This document shows positions 5,816 through 12,191 of a stretch of 12,191 nt of DNA, in pieces; position 1 is the first letter of the stretch; every line of letters starts with the position of its first letter. The notes under the pieces are model-generated. The model was not told the origin of the DNA. It saw only the letters and a program-made list of their open reading frames with translations, and did not search any database. The translations under genes were made by a program, and so were the position numbers. This DNA is from Candidatus Hodarchaeota archaeon (lineage in GTDB: Archaea; Asgardarchaeota; Heimdallarchaeia; Hodarchaeales; Hodarchaeaceae): assembly GCA_030589605.1 (NCBI GenBank), contig JAUUVJ010000069.1, forward strand, positions 1-12,191, given 5' to 3'.

Positions 5816-8176
5816 ATGAGTACAACCGATAAACTTGGAAAGGATCCTGCTCCTGCTGCGATACGCTATCTAGTATTATTAAGTGTATTTACATCTTTAT
5901 TAATGGCTATTTCATTTCTACCTAGGATGAGTGGGGCAAGTAGTGACGAACTAAGTTTTTTCAATAGTGCCATTCCAGGATTTGTAGTTTTTTCTATTTT
6001 TACCATGATTGAATGGTTTGTATTACGTCGTTCACGCAAAATGATTGGCCCTTATGGTATTGCTTTTGGTATTGAATTTATTAAAACCTTTTTACTTAGT
6101 ATTGGGGCTAATATTTATATTCAACAAGTATCTGGTGCCTCTTCAGCAGATTTTTTCCTTTTACAGATGAATTCGATAGCAATTATCTTTTTACTAGCAT
6201 TAACTAAGATTGCGAGATCAAGAATTGATACTCTCGCTCAAAAAGATGTAAGTCGACACATCCTAAACCTATTACCTACTCTACTGATCTTGGCTATATT
6301 TCTTGGTACATATGGCACGGAAATAACTGGATTCGGTATACCTCGACAGAGAAGAAATTTTCCCGATTATACTGATCAAGCAATTGATTGGTCAATGTTC
6401 AATACTCCTACTTGGGATGCATCTTATCTATTAGAAAATCTTATGGATCAATTCACAGCTGGATTAAGCGCACCTGATGTCCCTTTGTTTTATGTACAGA
6501 GTGATGATATACTTGATCCACAAGGAACACCGGTTTATTGGCGATTGGGGAGTCTAGAAACATATAAATATTTTGATAAAGATCCTTATTCAACTAACTG
6601 GGACAACACAGACAGTCTTAAAAGAAGATTAACACCAACACCGCAAGGATCACCTTATTCTCAAGAAATTGATCCATCAGATCGTGATACTCAATTCACG
6701 CTGAGAATTCCTCTGGATTATAATAGTTCAATAGCTGATGTCACTATCCATCCATATTTTGACAATTATCTTCCTACAACTTGGAATGGAGGAAATGGAT
6801 CATTTGTAGACGCTAGTTCATTCACTATGAATTCAGATAATCTGTCGATTCAACCTTTTTCGGGAAATCCATTATCTACATCTACCGTAGAAACGCGCGA
6901 AGTGTTTCCTATGGCTACTACCAACGATCTTCTGGGTATAGAAGCCAATATTCAAGGATTTGGAGTAACATCTACTGAAGAAGGAACTTTAGAATATACC
7001 ATGGATTATAAAATTCCGAATTATCCTAACACTATTGCTTTTTCAATGGGGGGTAGTGATAGTGATTATGAGACAGCTGTGGGAAGTTCAGCTGAATGGG
7101 ATGCCATCAAAAATCTATATCTTCAACTACCCAATTCTTCAGATGCTTTACCAACTGGACAATGGTATGTGAATGATGGACTGTACCCAGTTCCAGGATC
7201 ACCTACCTATAGTGATTGGGCACCTGCTGTATCAGAACGTGCAGATAACTTCACACAAACCTTTTCCGCCCAAAGTGCCTTTCTTAAAGCTTATGGAGTA
7301 ATGCAAGAATTTGGTGAAAATGGGGGTTTCTCTCATTTAAATTTCAGTCAATCGATGTGGGTTGGACAGCAAACAGGCCTTATGGCTCACCCTAAAAAAT
7401 ATGAGGATTATAATGAATGGTTTCTACGCACTGGAGAAGGAGTATCAATTCATTTTGCAAGCTTATATTCCACAATAATGCGAATGATGGGACTTCCAAG
7501 TCGAGTTGTTATAGGATACATAGCAGGTAATAGCTCAATAGATTATTATCCTTATCGCATGATTTCATCCAGATATCTTCATGCATGGTCTGAAGTATTA
7601 CTTCCTATTGATCCTCTTATTTCAGCTGAAAGAGTAGAATGGGTTAGTTTTGATCCTCTTCTCAATTATCTTTCACAGCAGTATGGGTTTAGTTTACCCG
7701 CTGATGCTCTTCCTCCTCCTTTAGAAGCTAGATATGCTATGATTGATCCAACTTATGATATTGCTACTAATGGATTACAACAAGCTATTGTTGATAATTC
7801 AACCAGTCCAAACGATTGGATTCTTCAACGTTGTGTTGTAGATAATAAAGAAAATTACTTTGGCCCTCCTACAGTGAATACACTCAACAATAACCAAGCT
7901 ATCAATGTATCTGTTCGTTTATTGAATGTTCCTTCATTAGCATCATGGTTTTATTCACAAAGTAATAATATAACATTTTATATTGGAACTCATGGAGAAA
8001 AGACAGATGGTGTTTTTGCAGGTTGGGCGATCACAGATGAATTCGGATTAGCTACCTTGGATGTAACTATAGATGTAAGTGTTCATGGTGTCAGAACTGT
8101 AGAATTTTACGCTCTTGTTGCTGACTTCACGTTAGAACAAGCAGCTATTTCTTGGATCTATGAGTTAGATTTCTAG
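5816..8176 (+). CDS. Membrane-anchored transglutaminase-fold protein, catalytic Cys replaced by Ser
   Basis: The protein has 786 residues. Five likely membrane helices (about 17-36, 53-71, 82-102, 112-130, 149-168) are followed by a large domain that would face outward and carries many N-x-S/T sites. The transglutaminase core lies at about 535-620: the helix 542-569 (GVSIHFASL through RMMGLPSRVVIGY), H589 in LHAWSEVLL and D613 in WVSFDPL. Family members use a Cys-His-Asp triad for peptide or amide chemistry; here the Cys position (G-x-C-x-x-F-A) holds Ser544, encoded TCA, two changes from a Cys codon. His and Asp are kept. The architecture resembles TgpA-type proteins but with no DUF58/MoxR partners nearby. 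The C-terminal part (about 680-786) may be a beta-sandwich. It could be a Ser hydrolase-like variant or a non-catalytic binding protein. GGTGA precedes the ATG. Confidence 0.88.
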   Translation: MSTTDKLGKDPAPAAIRYLVLLSVFTSLLMAISFLPRMSGASSDELSFFNSAIPGFVVFSIFTMIEWFVLRRSRKMIGPYGIAFGIEFIKTFLLSIGANIYIQQVSGASSADFFLLQMNSIAIIFLLALTKIARSRIDTLAQKDVSRHILNLLPTLLILAIFLGTYGTEITGFGIPRQRRNFPDYTDQAIDWSMFNTPTWDASYLLENLMDQFTAGLSAPDVPLFYVQSDDILDPQGTPVYWRLGSLETYKYFDKDPYSTNWDNTDSLKRRLTPTPQGSPYSQEIDPSDRDTQFTLRIPLDYNSSIADVTIHPYFDNYLPTTWNGGNGSFVDASSFTMNSDNLSIQPFSGNPLSTSTVETREVFPMATTNDLLGIEANIQGFGVTSTEEGTLEYTMDYKIPNYPNTIAFSMGGSDSDYETAVGSSAEWDAIKNLYLQLPNSSDALPTGQWYVNDGLYPVPGSPTYSDWAPAVSERADNFTQTFSAQSAFLKAYGVMQEFGENGGFSHLNFSQSMWVGQQTGLMAHPKKYEDYNEWFLRTGEGVSIHFASLYSTIMRMMGLPSRVVIGYIAGNSSIDYYPYRMISSRYLHAWSEVLLPIDPLISAERVEWVSFDPLLNYLSQQYGFSLPADALPPPLEARYAMIDPTYDIATNGLQQAIVDNSTSPNDWILQRCVVDNKENYFGPPTVNTLNNNQAINVSVRLLNVPSLASWFYSQSNNITFYIGTHGEKTDGVFAGWAITDEFGLATLDVTIDVSVHGVRTVEFYALVADFTLEQAAISWIYELDF

Positions 8177-8498
8177 CTTGAGAATTTTCTGAATTGTATT
8201 AAAAATTTACACAGAAAATAATATCCTTTTTTCCATTAATGATAACCATCACGCTTTCCTTTTTCATCTTGTGCCTTTAATGAGAATTTCTTAAGCCTCG
8301 TAATTTTCAGTTTTAAAAAAACCCTTTAATGGATATTTTTATACAAAATGAGCACATTTCAAATTTTTTACAAAATAAAAATAAATAAATATAAAAATAG
8401 AGGTAAAGTGTCCTTTTCAATATATATACGTTAATAATTTTCATTGCTATACAAAAAACAGCATTATTTAAACACAAAAAACGGAGAATGAGTTAAAA
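8177..8498. other. A+T-rich intergenic region
   Basis: No gene or RNA is recognised here. It contains several T-runs near 8225-8260 that could end the preceding transcript, and two TATA-like stretches (8421-8429 and 8465-8473) that could start the next one. The GGAGA at 8483-8487 is a plausible ribosome-binding site, 11 bases from the following ATG. Confidence 0.5.
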
Positions 8499-8822
8499 AT
8501 GGCTAAAGACAAGATATATGGTTACAGTATATTCCTAATCACGATTTTACTCCTAATTCTTTACACACTTTATGTACCAATTCAAGCATGGCTTTCATCA
8601 GGACCAAAAGAACTTCAAGATCTCATGATTCAGCTAAATCCTTTGAACTTACAAGTTGCTGATCTGGTAATGTGGCCAGTATATTTAGCAACACTGTTGA
8701 TAGGCTTCATTATTGCTTGGATAGGTATTACAATGGCTACAACCCCACCTCCAGAACCTATTGATCTTGATGATCTCAATCTTGATGATGAAGAGTTTGA
8801 AGAGGAAGAAAGCAAAGATTAA
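8499..8822 (+). CDS. Small two-helix membrane protein with acidic tail
   Basis: I do not recognise this 107-residue protein. It has two hydrophobic helices (about 8-27 and 56-79) separated by a short loop, then a Pro turn (TTPPPEP) and a tail from residue 89 made almost wholly of Asp, Glu, Leu and Asn. With no cleavable signal, a hairpin topology is likely, with both ends in the cytoplasm so that the acidic tail can contact partners there. It lies 322 bases downstream of the transglutaminase-fold gene on the same strand, but probably has its own promoter (TATTTAAAC at 8465-8473 or TATATATAC at 8421-8429). GGAGA precedes the ATG. The regular hydrophobicity and clean start make it a real gene. 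Confidence 0.8.
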   Translation: MAKDKIYGYSIFLITILLLILYTLYVPIQAWLSSGPKELQDLMIQLNPLNLQVADLVMWPVYLATLLIGFIIAWIGITMATTPPPEPIDLDDLNLDDEEFEEEESKD

Positions 8823-8870
8823 GAAGAGATTTACCGATCTTACTAAATGATTCTTTTCTTCAAGTTCAAA

Positions 8871-8926
8871 TTTTTCTATTTTTTAGATTTTTTCTAATTC
8901 AGCTCATAACAGTCACTAGTTTTTTT
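8871..8926 (+). terminator. Multiple T-tracts (archaeal U-tract terminator)
   Basis: Four T-runs (8871-8875, 8879-8884, 8888-8893, 8920-8926) follow the small membrane protein gene in the convergent gap. Archaeal RNA polymerase stops at such oligo-U tracts without needing a hairpin. No equivalent tract is seen for the minus strand. Confidence 0.45.
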
Positions 8927-8938
8927 CTTGGATGTTTT

Positions 8939-9946
8939 TCATAAATTCGGGTCTGGAATTCCTATTAGATCATCAAGAAAGTTGGGATGGTAAATTGCTA
9001 GAAAGAAAAGAATAAATATTAAAATACCTACAAACATTATTTGTTTATCTAAAAATAATAATTCAGCTCTTCTTCCTTCTATACTGTTACGAGAGGCTAA
9101 ATACAAAAAACGAAATATAACAAAAGTAAAAAAAGGTAATGCTAGAACAATAAATACTGTTTCATTTGGATGACGTTCTATCAAATAAATAAAGATGGCA
9201 AGTAGTTCAATGGCTACAACTGTAGCCAAACTTTGATCAAGAAGTTCTTGAGTGTACATTCCTAGAACTTGTTTATGATGTTTTGCTTTTGCACCTAGAA
9301 ATGTAAGATCTCCCTTTCGTTTAGCTAAGGATAGCATCATTGCAGTTATAAAACATAAAATAATGAGCCAAGGAGATACTGAAACCGATATTAACACTGC
9401 TCCTGCGATCGCACGCCAAACATAGTTTACTGAAATCGTGATTACATCTGCAAACACTATTTGTTTTAGAAATAAAGAATATACTTGACTAGTTATAAAT
9501 AATCCTCCTAATACTAAAATAAAAGCTTTTTTTGAGGGAATAGTAACCGCAACGCTTGTTGAACTATCGATTGACAACGGTAGAATCATTATTATTGTGA
9601 ATAATAGTAGAATTAATAATAGTGCAATGATGATTACTTGAAAGGTGGATATCTTACCAGAAGGTAATGGACGTTTGCTTTTTTCAGGATGATGTTGATC
9701 TTTTTCTCTATCTTTGAAATCATTTATTATATAGGTTAATGATGAAAGTATACAAAGAGCTATGAACGCTAAAGCAATTGGTATCCATAAATCAAATCTA
9801 AACAGATTTACTGAAAAAAAAAGTCCGAAGAATACCAAAATGTTCTTGTAATATTGATGTGGGCGTAGAAGAACTATAACAGCTTCTAAACGGGTAGTTA
9901 TAGAATAAGTAGTACTATGATTGTCATTCATTATTTCGAGTTCCAT
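8939..9946 (-). CDS. UbiA-family prenyltransferase, resembling polyprenyl-phosphate phosphoribosyltransferase
   Basis: This 335-residue multi-pass membrane protein has about eight helices. The first Asp-rich motif is N75-D76-x2-D79-x-E81-x-D83, followed by HPEKSKRPLPSG; the second region begins D167-VITISVNYVWRAIAGA and is followed by SPWLI and AKRKGDL. RPHQYYKN at 28-35 precedes the first helix. This combination is more like the phosphoribosyl-transferring group (mycobacterial DPPR synthase) than quinone or heme prenyltransferases. The likely reaction moves a phosphoribosyl unit from PRPP to a polyprenyl phosphate, giving a lipid-linked sugar for surface glycans; that substrate is inference. 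ATG 9946 is the longest start, but the TATA-type box at 9958-9970 places transcription near 9939, favouring the in-frame ATG at 9931. The gene before it ends 53 bases upstream. Confidence 0.88.
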   Translation of the reverse strand: MELEIMNDNHSTTYSITTRLEAVIVLLRPHQYYKNILVFFGLFFSVNLFRFDLWIPIALAFIALCILSSLTYIINDFKDREKDQHHPEKSKRPLPSGKISTFQVIIIALLLILLLFTIIMILPLSIDSSTSVAVTIPSKKAFILVLGGLFITSQVYSLFLKQIVFADVITISVNYVWRAIAGAVLISVSVSPWLIILCFITAMMLSLAKRKGDLTFLGAKAKHHKQVLGMYTQELLDQSLATVVAIELLAIFIYLIERHPNETVFIVLALPFFTFVIFRFLYLASRNSIEGRRAELLFLDKQIMFVGILIFILFFLAIYHPNFLDDLIGIPDPNL

Positions 9947-9957
9947 TTAAAATTCTA

Positions 9958-9970
9958 TTATCTTTAAAAC
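9958..9970 (-). promoter_or_regulatory. TATA-type box of the prenyltransferase gene
   Basis: The minus strand reads GTTTTAAAGATAA, identical over 13 bases to the box before the kinase gene. Its position suggests a start site inside the first codons of the longest reading frame and so supports the ATG at 9931. Confidence 0.5.
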
Positions 9971-9999
9971 ATATTTCAGTTTATTTTTCATCTATAGTA

Positions 10000-10368
10000 T
10001 TATTCTTTGAAACTTATCATTTCAAAAAGGACTATTCCTGGGTCAAGATCGTCGCCAATTGCAGCTAATATATTATCAGAATCTATTTTCAAAGCAACTA
10101 GATAACGATTTGATCTTCCTTCTTTAGCTACGAATCCACGATTATTATACAAGACCATTTCATATATTTCCTGATTACCAGAGAGTCTAATCGGCATTGC
10201 TATTTCAGAATCTATAACAATCATTAAATTGGATTTGATAAGGGCGTTAACAATAGATTCACTTCCAATTTTGTCTATTACTCCTTCATTTCTATTAAAA
10301 AGTACGAGTGCTTCTACATCAAGCTTTTTTTGCATGGATTTTAATGGTAAGAAGGACTTTTTCAACAT
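10000..10368 (-). CDS. Small soluble protein, unassigned (possibly Roadblock/LC7-like)
   Basis: The protein has 122 residues and no membrane segment. After a basic N-terminus (MLKKSFLPLKSMQKK), alternating strands and helices appear: EALVLFNRNEGVIDKIG, then a helix with VNALIKSN, LMIVIDSE, an EIYEMVLYNNRGFVAKEG hairpin, YLVALKIDS and a last helix or strand ending FEMISFKE. A short alpha/beta domain with a strand-turn-strand opening and a late helix recalls the Roadblock/LC7 fold, which archaea pair with small GTPases, but no diagnostic motif is seen and no GTPase is nearby. The ATG at 10368 has TTTTTTTAAAG 20-30 bases upstream, fitting a leaderless message. It is followed by the prenyltransferase gene, which has its own promoter. 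Confidence 0.75.
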   Translation of the reverse strand: MLKKSFLPLKSMQKKLDVEALVLFNRNEGVIDKIGSESIVNALIKSNLMIVIDSEIAMPIRLSGNQEIYEMVLYNNRGFVAKEGRSNRYLVALKIDSDNILAAIGDDLDPGIVLFEMISFKE

Positions 10369-10387
10369 ATAATTCCCTTATAAAAAC

Positions 10388-10398
10388 CTTTAAAAAAA
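10388..10398 (-). promoter_or_regulatory. TATA-type box of the 10368 gene
   Basis: The minus strand reads TTTTTTTAAAG, 20-30 bases before the ATG, sharing the TTTTAAAG core with the kinase and prenyltransferase promoters. Confidence 0.45.
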
Positions 10399-10483
10399 TT
10401 ATAAGAAATTTCGTGTCTAAGTACGAATTGATAATTGATGATTTATTGATAAAAAAATCTAAGAAAGAAAAGGTACGATTGAT

Positions 10484-10900
10484 TTGACTGATCTAACTTC
10501 TTTTCAGCGACTGGAGTTAATTTTAATCCCAAGTACATTCCTATTGAGTTTGGTATTTATTTTCTTGCTGGGATTGAATATGATTGGAAGTGAAGTATTG
10601 AGTATTATAGGTATCCCAGTTCTTCTTGGTTTAATAATCGGTAGTTTATTTGTTCTTATTATAAAAACAAGATACTTCATCTATGATTTTCTTTCTTTAG
10701 AAAAATTATTTCGGTTGCTAGTGATCATTGGAGGTTTAATACTAATTCCTTTAATTCTTACTCAAATATTGGGATATATTAGCTCCAATATGATTTTTTC
10801 CTTCTTAGCTTTAATCTTTTCGCTGATTGGTACAATAATGGGGATAACATGTCTTATGTTGTTGTATCATAATAGTTTTACTCATGATCTATCAGGATGA
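10484..10900 (+). CDS. Small four-helix membrane protein, unassigned
   Basis: I do not recognise this 138-residue protein. Four hydrophobic helices are visible at about 11-31, 38-60, 77-97 and 103-127, with a short basic-aromatic cytoplasmic-type loop (KTRYFIYDFLSLEK) between the second and third. No charged or metal-binding residues lie within the helices, so it is more likely a structural or accessory membrane protein than a transporter; that is inference. The start is TTG at 10484; the first internal Met (residue 33) would remove helix one, so TTG is preferred, though no good ribosome-binding site is seen. The last 23 bases overlap the end of acdB on the other strand. It is divergent from the 10368 gene. 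Confidence 0.65.
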   Translation: MTDLTSFQRLELILIPSTFLLSLVFIFLLGLNMIGSEVLSIIGIPVLLGLIIGSLFVLIIKTRYFIYDFLSLEKLFRLLVIIGGLILIPLILTQILGYISSNMIFSFLALIFSLIGTIMGITCLMLLYHNSFTHDLSG

Positions 10901-11579
10901 TCCGTGCGTCCACAACAGATACTCCTTTCTCACTAGCGAAAACAGGATTTAAATCCAACTCCTCAATCTCTGGATTATTGGCAATAAAATTGGATGTTTT
11001 AATTAATAATTCTACCAATGCTTTTTTATCCACAGGTGGTTGACCTCTAACGCCATTAAGGATTTTTGCTGCCTTGATTTCTATAAGCATTTCGGTAGCA
11101 TCTTCTGGTTCAATAGGAATTAATCGAAAAACGACATCTTTTAGAATCTCAACATAAATTCCGCCTAAACCAAATGCTAAAATAGGACCAAACATTGGAT
11201 CAAGAGTACTCCCTATAAGTAGTTCAACTCCTGATTCCATTTTTTCGATAATTATACCTTCAATCTTAGCATTAGGCAGTTTTTGAGAAATACTTTGTTG
11301 CATTATTTCATATTGCTCTTCCAACTCGCTTTCACTTCGTATACCAGTTACTACTCCTCCGACATCACTTTTATGGATAATATCTTCTGAACTAACTTTC
11401 ATTGCAACAGGGAAACCAATTTTTTTTGCTATTGTAAGAATTTCAGGTAAGTTTTGCCCGAATCCTGTGGGATTTACTGGGAATCCTTCTTCTTCTAACA
11501 TTTTTTTAGATTCTTGAACAGTTAGAACTTTTCGCTTTTGTTCTATTGCTTCTTTTAATAATTTTTTAGTTTCAGACAA
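10878..11579 (-). CDS. acdB: Acetyl-CoA synthetase (ADP-forming) beta subunit, ATP-grasp
   Basis: This 233-residue subunit has the length usual for the separate beta chain of ADP-forming acyl-CoA synthetases, which convert acyl-CoA, ADP and phosphate to acid, CoA and ATP. It has the ATP-grasp domain: K61 in FPVAMKVSS, the phosphorylated-His motif DIIHKSDVGGVV with H69 (equivalent to His71 beta of known enzymes), GVELLIGSTLDPMFGPILAFG (117-137, with the nucleotide-binding glycines following), and EELDLNPV near the C-terminus. The alpha subunit with the CoA-binding domain is not in the window, so it must be encoded elsewhere. The start is TTG at 11577-11579; GGGTAAT upstream is a weak ribosome-binding site. 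The preceding gene on the strand ends 72 bases upstream, so co-transcription is possible. Confidence 0.93.
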   Translation of the reverse strand: MSETKKLLKEAIEQKRKVLTVQESKKMLEEEGFPVNPTGFGQNLPEILTIAKKIGFPVAMKVSSEDIIHKSDVGGVVTGIRSESELEEQYEIMQQSISQKLPNAKIEGIIIEKMESGVELLIGSTLDPMFGPILAFGLGGIYVEILKDVVFRLIPIEPEDATEMLIEIKAAKILNGVRGQPPVDKKALVELLIKTSNFIANNPEIEELDLNPVFASEKGVSVVDARIILIDHE

Positions 11580-11651
11580 TATTAATTACCCTTATTACCG
11601 TTTTAGTGAACATATGCTCTTTTTTCAGGATTTCCATTTTTAGCTTTGGAG

Positions 11652-12191
11652 CTAGATTGTTTTGCTTTCTAGTTTAGAAACACCACTAATATGTGTACCA
11701 TCAGGAGACTTCCCCTTTAAAATCGTGATAAATTCATCTCCATCCTCTAAAACATCACAACAATCAGATATTATTGAGTATATCGTAGCACGAGTTCCAA
11801 GGCTCCGAACTCCTGCTAATACCAAGATCCAAGATCCTTTTTTGTTTGGATTTTCAAATCGTGCTATCATTCCATGAGCAGGATGAGAATATTCATCTTC
11901 TATTCCTACAATTCGATTCTCAATGAAATAAATACCAAATTTTGATTTCAATGTATCATTAAATTGGTAAGTTAGTGTATTTGTTATGTATCCACATATT
12001 AATATGAGATTTTCTTCCTGATTGTGACTATTTTTTGTATATTCCAAATCTGTATTCACAAAATTATGAAAATTGGGATTAATTTGTAAAGGGAGATGAT
12101 TTCCTATATATAAACAGAGATTACCAGTAAGATAACCATCTCTTGATATAGCATCATACTTACCATGAGGTTCTGCGCTCCCGACTACAAT
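11652..12191 (-). CDS. C-terminal part of a protein resembling an archaeal surface-protein domain (partial)
   Basis: The frame is open without a stop from the window's right edge to TAG at 11652-11654, 179 residues, so the gene starts beyond the window; the internal GTG at 12059 is not the true start. The visible part begins IVVGSAEPHGKYDAISRDG. It contains ENLILICGYITN, a region AHGMIARFENP, then WILVLAGVRSLGTRATIYSI and a final KGKSPDGTHISGVSKLE. From memory, this order (a 'GG/N' segment, a lone GMIAxxxNP strand, an LAGxxxxGT helix, a last strand with a DG turn and a closing VxxLE) resembles a C-terminal domain common in archaeal S-layer-like proteins, but I could not verify it. There is no membrane anchor in the visible C-terminus. 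The gene lies directly before acdB on the same strand. Confidence 0.75.
   Translation of the reverse strand: MVVGSAEPHGKYDAISRDGYLTGNLCLYIGNHLPLQINPNFHNFVNTDLEYTKNSHNQEENLILICGYITNTLTYQFNDTLKSKFGIYFIENRIVGIEDEYSHPAHGMIARFENPNKKGSWILVLAGVRSLGTRATIYSIISDCCDVLEDGDEFITILKGKSPDGTHISGVSKLESKTI

Noticed and set aside
8401..8480. Short A+T-rich repeats (ATAAATAAATATAAA and TATATATA) as a possible repeat array or origin
   Set aside because: They are simple low-complexity stretches without regular spacing or recognisable origin boxes.
12057..12059. GTG as the start of the rightmost minus-strand gene
   Set aside because: The frame continues upstream without a stop to the window edge with protein-like sequence, so the gene is 5'-incomplete.

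Overview
The window comes from an A+T-rich archaeal genome. The evidence is a eukaryote/archaea-type topoisomerase III, an AK6/Fap7-like kinase, a free-standing Lrp/AsnC ligand-binding domain, a separate beta subunit of ADP-forming acetyl-CoA synthetase, and TATA-type promoter boxes about 20-30 bases upstream of several starts, which suggests largely leaderless transcripts. An Asgard-type lineage would fit but is not proven; it rests only on general gene content.

Layout. (1) 1-257: the end of an upstream reading frame, a hairpin with a T-run, and a G+C-rich structured segment that looks like the right end/omegaRNA of an IS200/IS605 (TnpB) element. It abuts and supplies the stop codon of a minus-strand C-terminal zinc-ribbon protein (254-796). 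(2) 797-1136: an A+T-rich regulatory gap with two adjacent 18-bp palindromes at the promoter of an 80-aa Lrp/AsnC-type domain protein, which ends in a strong hairpin. (3) 1554-2556: a tandem duplication of a metallo-beta-lactamase-fold gene; the first copy is a truncated relic and the second is intact and overlaps tail-to-tail with an AK6-like nucleotide kinase. (4) 3145-5628: type IA topoisomerase with a run of zinc modules and an unusual TOPRIM motif. (5) 5816-8822: a large membrane-anchored transglutaminase-fold protein whose catalytic Cys is replaced by Ser, then a two-helix membrane protein with an acidic tail. (6) 8939-10368, minus strand: a UbiA-family prenyltransferase resembling polyprenyl-phosphate phosphoribosyltransferases, preceded by a small unassigned protein. 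(7) 10484-12191: a four-helix membrane protein overlapping the end of acdB, and an incomplete gene resembling the C-terminal domain of archaeal surface proteins.

The genes do not form one pathway. Most have their own promoter, and strand switches are frequent. I see no CRISPR array, tRNA or rRNA, and no convincing new multi-gene system. The most distinctive points are the Cys-to-Ser transglutaminase, the altered TOPRIM acid, the omegaRNA-like end without a recognisable tnpB, and the paired palindromes in front of the Lrp-type gene.
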